From positions 1 through 19,651 of the forward strand of contig JBBPIU010000060.1 of assembly GCA_038040245.1 (NCBI GenBank): a stretch of 19,651 nt of DNA, written 5' to 3'. Shown piece by piece: positions 6,838-13,039 of the stretch. The DNA is from RBG-16-66-20 sp038040245. GTDB lineage: Bacteria; Pseudomonadota; Gammaproteobacteria; Burkholderiales; SG8-39. The notes beneath the pieces were generated by a model. That model searched no databases. It worked only from the letters and a program-made list of their open reading frames with translations, and was not told where the DNA came from. The stretch's first letter is position 1. Every line of letters starts with the position of its first letter. The position numbers were made by a program, and so were the translations under genes.

Positions 6838-8064
6838 ATGCAGTTGCCGCTCGAAGACGTCAAGGTGCTGGATCTCAGCCACGCGCTCGCGGGGCCGTTC
6901 TGCTCCACCATGCTGGCCGACTACGGGGCTCAAGTGATCAAGATCGAGCCACCCGGAGCGGGCGACATCGCGCGCGTCTGGGGCTCGCCGATGCCTGGCG
7001 GCGAGACCGCCTATTTCGTGAGCCTGCACCGTAACAAGAAAGGGATCGTGGTCGATCTCAAGCACCCGCAGGGCAAGGAGCTGTTCCTGCGCATGGTCGA
7101 GCGCTGCGACGTGGTGCTGGAGAACTACCGCGTCGGCGCGCTGGCGCGGCTCGGGCTGGATTACGAAGCCGCGCGGCTTCGCAACCCCGGCATCATCTAC
7201 TGCTCGATTTCCGGATTCGGCCAGGACGGGCCCTACCGCGAGCGCGCCGCGCTCGACCTGATCCTGCAGGCCGAAAGCGGCATGATCAGCGTCACCGGGG
7301 AACCCGGCTCCAGCGGCGCGCGCGCCGGCGTCTCGATCGCCGACCTGACCGCCGGCATGAACGCGGCCTTCGGCATCATGCTAGCGCTGCGGGTTAAGGA
7401 ACGCACCGGGCGCGGGCAATCCATCGACGTCTCGATGATGGAAGGCCAGCTCGCGCTGCTTGGCACGATGCTCGGCAGCTTCCTCGCGAGCGGCGAGGTC
7501 CCCGCGCCGATGGGCACCGCGTACAAGGCCCTGCTGCCCTACCAGACCTTCCGCACCCGGACGCGCGACCTCGCGCTCGCGGTCGGCAGCGAGAAACTGT
7601 GGAAGATTTTCTGCCCGCTGATCGGCTGCCCCGAGCTCGCCGCCGACCCGCGCTACCGCAGCAACGGCGCGCGGGACGCGAACCGCGCCAGCCTGGTGGC
7701 GAAGCTGCAGGAGGTGTTCCTCACCCGAAGCTACGAGGAATGGGAAGCGTTGCTGGTCGCCAATGGAATCCCGGTCGGCACCGTCAACACGCTTGCCGAG
7801 GTCGTCAAACACCCGCAGGTCCTGGCACGATGCTCGCTGGTCGAGATGGACCATCCGAGCGTGGGCAAGGTGCCGGTGGTGGGCGTCCCGGTGCGCCTCT
7901 CGGCAACGCCGGGCTCGGTGCGCACGCCTTCGCCGACGCTCGGCCAGCATACGGACGAAGTGCTGCGGGACTTGCTGGGTCTGGGCAAACCGGAAATCGA
8001 CGCGCTGCGCGCGGCGGGCGTCATCAGTGGCGCACCGCGCGCGCCGGGCGGCGCCGCTACCTGA
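6838..8064 (+). CDS. CaiB/BaiF class III CoA-transferase
   Basis: A 408-residue cytosolic family III CoA-transferase, which moves CoA between carboxylic acids through an aspartyl-CoA thioester. Family marks are the N-terminal LPLEDVKVLDLSHALAGPFCS, ADYGAQVIKIEPPGAGD, SLHRNKKGIVVDLK, the ENYRVGAL block and SISGFGQDGPY. The nucleophilic aspartate is, by eye alignment, Asp140 in ALDLILQAESG. The C-terminal block NGIPVGTVNTLAEVVKHPQV is also typical. As the last gene of the + strand module it could activate the substrate, or one of the acids released by the lyase, using another acyl-CoA as donor. Members act on formate, oxalate, succinate, itaconate, mesaconate and others, so the acid cannot be named. 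Its 3' end overlaps the convergent neighbour by 8 bases. Confidence 0.94.
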   Translation: MQLPLEDVKVLDLSHALAGPFCSTMLADYGAQVIKIEPPGAGDIARVWGSPMPGGETAYFVSLHRNKKGIVVDLKHPQGKELFLRMVERCDVVLENYRVGALARLGLDYEAARLRNPGIIYCSISGFGQDGPYRERAALDLILQAESGMISVTGEPGSSGARAGVSIADLTAGMNAAFGIMLALRVKERTGRGQSIDVSMMEGQLALLGTMLGSFLASGEVPAPMGTAYKALLPYQTFRTRTRDLALAVGSEKLWKIFCPLIGCPELAADPRYRSNGARDANRASLVAKLQEVFLTRSYEEWEALLVANGIPVGTVNTLAEVVKHPQVLARCSLVEMDHPSVGKVPVVGVPVRLSATPGSVRTPSPTLGQHTDEVLRDLLGLGKPEIDALRAAGVISGAPRAPGGAAT

Positions 8065-8620
8065 CCCGGTAGATCTCCTCCGGGAAGTTGCCGCGCGAGA
8101 CTTCCAGGCTGGCGCGCTTTTTTTCCAGCTGCGCGGTGAGCAGCGCGCGCTCGGCGCCCTTCTCCCAGCGCATCTTGAACACCTTGCGGTCTTCCTTGTC
8201 GCGGCGCGCGATGACCTCGGTCGCCTCGGCGAGCGGCGCGCCCCAGCGCGACTTGAGGTGCGATTTCACGCGCTCCAGCTCCTTGGTGTCGAAGCGCAGG
8301 TCGTAGGCCTGGACCACGTCCGCCTTAAGGAACACCGTGATCCGCGTCTCGACGCCGCCGACCGAGACCCGGGCGTCGTCGCAGCGCCGGTCCGCGGCAT
8401 CGGATTTCCACTCCAGCGCCTTGCAGTGCGCGCTCGGCATGGCTTTTTTTACCTCGATCTCCCTGCCGCCGAGCTTGATGCCGTTGACGTCGTAGGCGAA
8501 CGCGGCAAGCGGCAGGAACGCCAGGACAAAGAAAAAGGGGGTCAGAGCAACATTTCCGCAAGCATCTGCGTCTTCCTTGAGGTCGTTCGGAAATGTTGCT
8601 CTGACCCCCTTTTTCTTCAT
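8057..8620 (-). CDS. Small exported protein of unknown function, 5' end altered by an inverted-repeat element
   Basis: I do not recognise this family. The open frame gives 187 residues. From about residue 29 a hydrophobic stretch, FFFVLAFLPLAAFA, followed by YDVNGIKLGG, looks like an ordinary signal peptide and mature start; the remainder is charged, with two cysteines (in SAHCKALEW and RRCDDA) that could form a disulfide, and a C-terminal half rich in K, R and E. The first 28 or so residues are encoded by the palindromic element at 8529-8617, which runs through in frame without a stop. The ATG at 8620 stands just outside the element and one base after the kinase gene's stop, so it may be the original start from which the signal peptide was pushed away. 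Whether the extended leader is functional is unknown. The 3' end overlaps the CoA-transferase gene tail to tail. Confidence 0.65.
   Translation of the reverse strand: MKKKGVRATFPNDLKEDADACGNVALTPFFFVLAFLPLAAFAYDVNGIKLGGREIEVKKAMPSAHCKALEWKSDAADRRCDDARVSVGGVETRITVFLKADVVQAYDLRFDTKELERVKSHLKSRWGAPLAEATEVIARRDKEDRKVFKMRWEKGAERALLTAQLEKKRASLEVSRGNFPEEIYRVR
8529..8617. repeat. Palindromic element with perfect 30-bp inverted repeats (REP/MITE-like)
   Basis: Bases 8529-8558 are the exact reverse complement of 8588-8617, separated by a 29-base loop. Each arm carries GGGGGTCAGAGCAACATTTC in one orientation. Transcribed on either strand it would form a very stable hairpin ending in C and U runs. Short palindromes built around a GGGTCAGAG core are, as I recall, found dispersed in betaproteobacterial genomes near REP-associated transposases; that is memory and unverified here. 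The element lies between the start codon at 8620 and the signal-peptide codons of the exported-protein gene, just downstream of the kinase gene. It could act as a terminator or mRNA-processing site for the kinase transcript. Confidence 0.85.
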
Positions 8621-8621
8621 A

Positions 8622-9932
8622 TCAGACCAGGCCGACCTTCTGCTCCGGCATCAGGGACACGAGGCGCGCGCCGAGCATCGCCAGCCGCTCGGCCATCACC
8701 GAGAGGAAGGCTTCGGAGAAGCGCGCGCGGCAGGAATCCGAGAAGCCGTCGACGTGCTGGACCCGCAGGCCGAGCACCCAGCTGGTCTCCACCGCGGTGA
8801 CGGTGGCGCTGCGCGGCGCCGAACTGCGGCGCGCGTAGACCATTTCGCCGACGCACTCGCCGGGGCTCACCGCATTGAGCAGCTTGCCGCGCTGCGTCAC
8901 CTTGAGCAGGCCGGCGGCCAGCACATAAATTTGGTCGTCCTCGACGCCTTCGCGGATCAGCTCGGCGCCGGCGGGGAACTTCCGGCAGCGGCACCTGCGC
9001 ACCACCTCCCAGAGTTCGGTGTCGGAAAAGCGCCGGAAGAACGCCAGGCGCCGCATGGCGCTGAACTCCTCGGCGTCCGAGAGGCTCGACATGGTGGCGT
9101 CCTCCTCCGCCAGCATCGGCTCGAGCGTCGCGGCGAATTCGTTCCAGCTCTCGAAGCGCTCGTCGCGGGACTTGCCGAGCGCGCGCAGCACGATGTCGTC
9201 CAGCGCCGGCGCGATGCCGGGCGTCACCGCCGAGGGCGGCGGCGGCTCCTTGGAGAGGATCTCGTCCATCAGCTCCCAGGCGGTCGAACCGCCGAACGGC
9301 CGGGCGCCGGTGAGCATGTGGTACATGACGCCGCCCAGGGAAAACATGTCGGAGCGAAAATCAATTTCTTCGCCGCCGCGGATCTGCTCGGGCGACATGT
9401 AGGCCGGCGAGCCGACGCCCGCAACCTGCGTGGTGTCCGAGCGCGCGAGCTGTGCGGCGCCGAAGTCCGCCACCTTGATGTCGAAGTCGGGCCGCAGCAT
9501 GATGTTCGCGGGCTTGATGTCGCGGTGCACGACGCCGACAGAGTTGGCGTACTCGAGCGCCTTGCAGCACTTGTAGGCGATCTGCGAGGTGCGCGACGCC
9601 GGCAGCAGACCGGAGGGGTTGCAGTGCGGCTGCAGCGAGGTGCCCTCGACCAACTCCATCACCAGGTAGAGCAGATCCTTGCCGTCCTTTTTCTCCACGC
9701 CGGCGTCGAAGATGCTGACGATGTGCGGGTGGCGCAGCTTGCCGGCGAGCGACGCTTCGTTCTGGAAAAACTTGAGCGCCCGCCGCGCCTCTTCGGGGTC
9801 GTTCGGCATCGCATCGAGCACCTTGATGGCGACCTCGCGGCCAGCGAAGGCATCGGTGGCGAGGTAAACGGATCCGGTCGCGCCCTTGCCGAGCAGCTTC
9901 TGGACCGCGTATTTGCCGATGTGCGCGTGCAT
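8622..9932 (-). CDS. Ser/Thr protein kinase with C-terminal cyclic-nucleotide-binding domain
   Basis: A 436-residue cytosolic Hanks-type kinase. The glycine-rich loop GKGATGSVYLA is at residues 15-25, the ATP-binding lysine is Lys37 (VAIKV), the catalytic loop HRDIKPAN is at 136-143 with Asp138, the metal site is Asp156 in DFG, and GSPAYMSPEQ follows as the activation-segment end. All catalytic residues appear intact. After about residue 290 comes a linker and then a cNMP-binding domain (about 305-420) with the cassette GECVGEMVYARRSSAPRSATV, whose Glu and Arg are kept, so nucleotide control of the kinase is plausible. No membrane helix is seen. No Shine-Dalgarno precedes the start, and a possible -10 element lies very close to it. 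Substrates are unknown. The gene does not obviously belong to either flanking catabolic operon. Confidence 0.93.
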   Translation of the reverse strand: MHAHIGKYAVQKLLGKGATGSVYLATDAFAGREVAIKVLDAMPNDPEEARRALKFFQNEASLAGKLRHPHIVSIFDAGVEKKDGKDLLYLVMELVEGTSLQPHCNPSGLLPASRTSQIAYKCCKALEYANSVGVVHRDIKPANIMLRPDFDIKVADFGAAQLARSDTTQVAGVGSPAYMSPEQIRGGEEIDFRSDMFSLGGVMYHMLTGARPFGGSTAWELMDEILSKEPPPPSAVTPGIAPALDDIVLRALGKSRDERFESWNEFAATLEPMLAEEDATMSSLSDAEEFSAMRRLAFFRRFSDTELWEVVRRCRCRKFPAGAELIREGVEDDQIYVLAAGLLKVTQRGKLLNAVSPGECVGEMVYARRSSAPRSATVTAVETSWVLGLRVQHVDGFSDSCRARFSEAFLSVMAERLAMLGARLVSLMPEQKVGLV

Positions 9933-9941
9933 GAGGAGCGC

Positions 9942-9947
9942 ATCCTA
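9942..9947 (-). promoter_or_regulatory. Possible -10 element of the kinase gene
   Basis: Read on the minus strand the hexamer is TAGGAT, ten bases ahead of the ATG at 9932. It matches four of six consensus positions. No convincing -35 was found. If used, the transcript would have almost no leader, which would agree with the missing ribosome binding site. Confidence 0.25.
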
Positions 9948-9963
9948 ACCCAAGCGGCGGGGC

Positions 9964-9969
9964 TAGAAT
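9964..9969 (+). promoter_or_regulatory. Probable -10 element of the lipoprotein gene
   Basis: The hexamer TAGAAT, within GGGGCTAGAATCC, is 12 bases ahead of the ATG at 9982. It matches five of six consensus positions, but no -35 hexamer is recognisable. Transcription would begin only a few bases before the start codon, and no Shine-Dalgarno is present. Confidence 0.4.
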
Positions 9970-9981
9970 CCGGTACCAGCC

Positions 9982-10281
9982 ATGCGAGCCGCCGCCTCAC
10001 CTTTTTTTGCACTTGTCCTGGCGCTGGGCCTTTGCGCCTGCGCCGAAATGCGCTGGCAGAAGGCCGGCGGGGACGACGCCGCGCTGGCGCAGGACCTGGC
10101 GGCCTGCCGCAAGCAGGCGCAGCAGAAGTTCGGCGGGGCCGGTGGCCTCGGGCCGCCCACTGCAACCGACCCCCGCTTCGGTGCTCCCTTCGGCCCCAGC
10201 CAGGCCGACCTGCGGATGCAGGAAAGCCAGGCGCTCGGCATGTGCATGCGCAGCAAGGGCTACGCTCTGGTCAGTCCTTGA
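9982..10281 (+). CDS. Small putative lipoprotein
   Basis: A 99-residue protein with a signal peptide (hydrophobic core FFALVLALGL) ending in a lipobox-like LCAC, where Cys20 would be the lipidated residue; Cys18 in LGLC fits the lipobox less well. The mature part has a conserved-looking AACRKQAQQKF and a C-terminal GMCMRSKGYAL, a pattern (paired cysteines, Met-rich CMxxKGY ending) that recurs in small betaproteobacterial lipoproteins of unknown role. The middle is rich in Gly and Pro and probably disordered. It is transcribed away from the kinase gene across a 49-base gap, and its last 11 bases overlap the convergent monooxygenase gene. No function can be assigned. Confidence 0.75.
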   Translation: MRAAASPFFALVLALGLCACAEMRWQKAGGDDAALAQDLAACRKQAQQKFGGAGGLGPPTATDPRFGAPFGPSQADLRMQESQALGMCMRSKGYALVSP

Positions 10282-12595
10282 TCTCGTGGCTGGCCGGCCG
10301 CGCGCGCAGGCGCAGTTCGGTCAGTTCGGCGCGCTCGCGCGGCGCATTGCGCAAGGCCTGGTCCTTGCCCGACAGATACTGCGGCGGCCAGAACTGTCCC
10401 GCGTGCTGGTACCAGGCCGAGGCCTGCAGCGTCAGGTAGGGATTTGCCAGGTGCGGCCGGCCTAACGCCACCAAGTCCGCCTTGCCGGAAGCCAGCAAGG
10501 TGTTCACCTGGTCCGCGCTGGTCACCGCGCCCACGGTCATGGTGGCGATGCCGACCTCATTCCTCACCCAGTCCGAGTACGGCGCCTGGAACATGCGGCC
10601 GTAGACCGGCCGCTGCTGCGGCACCGTCTGGCCGGTGGAGCAGTCGATCAGGTCGCAGCCGGCCTCCTTCAGCAGGCGCGTCAGCGCCATCAGGTCCTCG
10701 CCCGAGAGCCCGCCCGGCGCCCAATCGGTGGCGGAGATGCGCACCGACATGGGTTTGTGCTGCGGCCAAGCGGCTCGGCACGCACGGAACACCTCCAGCG
10801 GGAAGCGCATGCGGTTCTCGATGGAGCCGCCGTATCCGTCGGTGCGCTTGTTGGTGAGCGGCGATATGAAGCTCGCGAGCAGATAGCCGTGCGCCATGTG
10901 GACTTCCAGCATGTCAAATCCTGATTCATGCGCGAGATGGGTTGATCTTATAAATTGAAGAATGATTTCCTCCATCCCGGAACGCGCGAGTTCTTTTGGT
11001 ACCTGCGAAACGCCTTCGTCGTACGGAATGGGCGAAGCGGAAACGACAGGCCAGTTTCCGGCGTCCAGAGGATGGTCCATGCGCTGCCAGCCGAGCTGCG
11101 TCGAGCCCTTGCGGCCCGAGTGGCCGATCTGCAGGCAGAGTTTCGCCTTCGAGTTGGCGTGGCAGAAGTCCGTGATGCGCCGGAACGCATCGCGCTGGGT
11201 CTCGTTCCACAGTCCGGTGCAGCCGGGCGTGATGCGGCCTTCGGGCGAAATGCAGGTCATCTCGACGAACACCATGCCCGCGCCGCCGATGGCGCGCGAG
11301 CCCAGGTGCACCAGGTGCCAGTCGGTGGGCACGCCCTCGAGCGCCGAGTACTGGTCCATCGCCGGCACCACGACGCGGTTCTCCACCACCATGTCGCGCA
11401 GCCTGAACGGCGTGAACATCGGCACGGGCGGATTGGCGAGGTCGACGTCGAACCCTTGATCTTTTGTTTTTTTTGCAAACCAGACCCTGACTTCCCGCAC
11501 GAACTCCGGATCGCGCAGCTCCAGGTTCTCCCAGGTGATCTGCTTGGAGCGCGACATGACGCCGAACGCGAACTGCAGCGGATCCATGTCCCAGTAGCGC
11601 CGCATGTGCTCGAACCAGGCGAGCGAGACGTTGGCCGCGTGCTGGGTTTTTTCCACTTCTTCGCGACGATCGGTGTTGTAGATGTTCAGTGCTTTTTCTA
11701 CAGAAGTTTCTTTTTTAATGGATTCAAAAAGAGCAATCGCATCCTCCATCGCCAGCTTGGTGCCCGAGCCGATTGAAAAATGCGCCGTAGCCTTGGCATC
11801 CCCGACCAGCACTGCATTGCCCTTCACCCAGGTCTTGTTGGTGATGGTGGGGAAGTTGCGCCAGACGGCGCGGTTGGCGATCAGCTTGTGGCCGTCCAGC
11901 TCCCCGGCGAACACGCGCTCGACGGTCTCCAGCATCGCCGCCTCGTCCTTCGCGTCGAAGCCGAAGTTCTTCCAGGTGCCTTCGTCGGTCTCGATCACCC
12001 AGGTGCTCTGGCCTTGCTCGTACTGGTAGCAGTGGGCGAGGATGATGCCCTCCGGCGTCTCGCGGAAAAAATACTTGAACGCATCGAGGGGCTTGCTGGA
12101 GCCCAGCCAGGTGAATTTGTTCGGCCGCAGGTCGACGCTCGGCTGGAAGTGGTCCCTGTTTTTCTCTCTTTGCTTTGAATTTATTCCGTCCGCAATGACC
12201 ACCAGATCCGAATCGGAAAATTCACTCAAGTCTTCCACCTCTGCCTGAAAGCGCAGCTTGACGCCCAGTTCGCGGCAGCGGTCGTGCAGGATGTGCAGCA
12301 GGGCCACGCGCGAGCAGCCGCAGAAGCCGTTGCCGCCCGAGCGCATGGTGCGCCCCTTGTAGACCACGTCCACGTCGCCCCAGTAGGCGAAGCGGCGCCG
12401 GATCATCTCGTAGGAGGGTACGTCATAGGCCTTGAAGGTATCGAGCGTCTGGTCGGAGAACACCACGCCGAAGCCGAAGGTGTCGTCCGGCCGGTTGCGC
12501 TCGTAGAGCGTGATGTCCCAGCGCGGCCAGGCCTTCTGCGCCAGCAGCGCGAAGTACAGGCCACCGGGGCCGCCGCCGATGATCGACACCTTCAT
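10271..12595 (-). CDS. Bifunctional flavin monooxygenase/old-yellow-enzyme reductase, 2-aminobenzoyl-CoA monooxygenase/reductase type
   Basis: A 774-residue two-domain flavoenzyme. Residues 1 to about 370 are a class A FAD monooxygenase: dinucleotide motif GGGPGG at 7-12 and the FAD-binding GDAKATAHFSIGSG at 265-278. Residues about 391-740 are an old-yellow-enzyme FMN barrel: QIGHSGR at 489-495, the EVHMAHGYLL region from 564, TDGYGGSIENR at 585-595 and ALGRPHLANP at 710-719. The iron-sulfur and NAD domains of dienoyl-CoA reductases are absent. This fusion is that of Azoarcus 2-aminobenzoyl-CoA monooxygenase/reductase, which hydroxylates and then reduces the ring; automatic pipelines often call it salicylyl-CoA 5-hydroxylase/oxidoreductase. 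The operon (CoA ligase, acyl-CoA dehydrogenase, crotonase, RidA) favours the aminobenzoyl-CoA role. A ribosome binding site (AAGGA) precedes the ATG. It is the last gene of the operon and contains several AT-rich codon patches. Confidence 0.92.
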   Translation of the reverse strand: MKVSIIGGGPGGLYFALLAQKAWPRWDITLYERNRPDDTFGFGVVFSDQTLDTFKAYDVPSYEMIRRRFAYWGDVDVVYKGRTMRSGGNGFCGCSRVALLHILHDRCRELGVKLRFQAEVEDLSEFSDSDLVVIADGINSKQREKNRDHFQPSVDLRPNKFTWLGSSKPLDAFKYFFRETPEGIILAHCYQYEQGQSTWVIETDEGTWKNFGFDAKDEAAMLETVERVFAGELDGHKLIANRAVWRNFPTITNKTWVKGNAVLVGDAKATAHFSIGSGTKLAMEDAIALFESIKKETSVEKALNIYNTDRREEVEKTQHAANVSLAWFEHMRRYWDMDPLQFAFGVMSRSKQITWENLELRDPEFVREVRVWFAKKTKDQGFDVDLANPPVPMFTPFRLRDMVVENRVVVPAMDQYSALEGVPTDWHLVHLGSRAIGGAGMVFVEMTCISPEGRITPGCTGLWNETQRDAFRRITDFCHANSKAKLCLQIGHSGRKGSTQLGWQRMDHPLDAGNWPVVSASPIPYDEGVSQVPKELARSGMEEIILQFIRSTHLAHESGFDMLEVHMAHGYLLASFISPLTNKRTDGYGGSIENRMRFPLEVFRACRAAWPQHKPMSVRISATDWAPGGLSGEDLMALTRLLKEAGCDLIDCSTGQTVPQQRPVYGRMFQAPYSDWVRNEVGIATMTVGAVTSADQVNTLLASGKADLVALGRPHLANPYLTLQASAWYQHAGQFWPPQYLSGKDQALRNAPRERAELTELRLRARPASHEIKD
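11684..11745 (-). other. AT-rich in-frame codon patch in the monooxygenase domain
   Basis: Inside a GC-rich gene this stretch encodes FESIKKETSVEKALNI with codons such as AAA, ACA and GTA that the surrounding frame avoids. The frame and the protein family are uninterrupted, so it is no sequencing error. Similar patches occur in the other genes of the operon. Confidence 0.6.
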
Positions 12596-12640
12596 GGCAA
12601 TTCCTTTTTCTAAGGTTGCTGCCTGCCCGGGAACGAAAAA

Positions 12641-13039
12641 CTAGTCAGGAATAACAGCGGTCGTTTCAATCTCCAGCTTTGCATCGTCTTCCATTAAGCC
12701 GCCCACCTGCACCACCGCCATCGTCGGGTAGTGCTTGCCGATCAGTTCGCGGTAGGCGGCGCCGACTTCCTTGACCGCACCTAGGTATTCCTTCTTGTCG
12801 GTCACATACCAGGTCATGCGCACGATGTGCTCCGGCCGGCCGCCGGCTTCGGCGAGGACGGCCAGGGTGTTTTTCAGGGTCTGGCGGAACTGGCCGGCAA
12901 AGGTTTTTTCCTCAAAAACGCCTTTTGAATTGAAAGCAACCTGCCCGGAAATGAAAACGGTCGTTCCGCCTTTTACGGCAATCCCGTTGGAATACCCCTT
13001 CGGCAGCGCCCAACCGGGCGGTTGCAGGATCTGGATCAT
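12641..13039 (-). CDS. RidA (YjgF/YER057c/UK114) family protein, likely enamine/imine deaminase
   Basis: A 132-residue cytosolic protein of the RidA family, trimeric enzymes that hydrolyse reactive enamines and imines to ketones and ammonia. Family features include the N-terminal PPGWALPKGYSNGIAVKGG, VFISGQVAF, a central FRQTLKNTLAVLAEAGGRPEHIVRMTWYVTDK and the C-terminal PTMAVVQVGGLMEDDAKLEIETTAVI. The arginine that binds the substrate carboxylate in archetypal RidA (usually in an IPxRxxV context) is not evident: here the region reads HYPTMAVVQV, so this is a divergent subfamily. The ATG overlaps the ligase stop (ATGA, 13036-13039), placing it inside the aromatic operon. A role in removing the amino group of the reduced aminobenzoyl-CoA product is an attractive inference. 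Confidence 0.9.
   Translation of the reverse strand: MIQILQPPGWALPKGYSNGIAVKGGTTVFISGQVAFNSKGVFEEKTFAGQFRQTLKNTLAVLAEAGGRPEHIVRMTWYVTDKKEYLGAVKEVGAAYRELIGKHYPTMAVVQVGGLMEDDAKLEIETTAVIPD

Noticed and set aside
8529..8617. Inverted repeat as a simple intrinsic terminator
   Set aside because: The arms are too long and identical, and the element lies inside an open coding frame, so a mobile palindromic element fits better, though it may still terminate transcription.
8577..10439. Open frame of 620 codons on the plus strand across the kinase gene
   Set aside because: The kinase on the opposite strand has all catalytic motifs; the plus-strand translation has none and begins in the inverted-repeat element.
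10271..12595. Salicylyl-CoA 5-hydroxylase as the main function
   Set aside because: The old-yellow-enzyme fusion and the operon with acyl-CoA dehydrogenase, crotonase and RidA fit aminobenzoyl-CoA better, and no gentisate or thioesterase gene is present; it remains an alternative.
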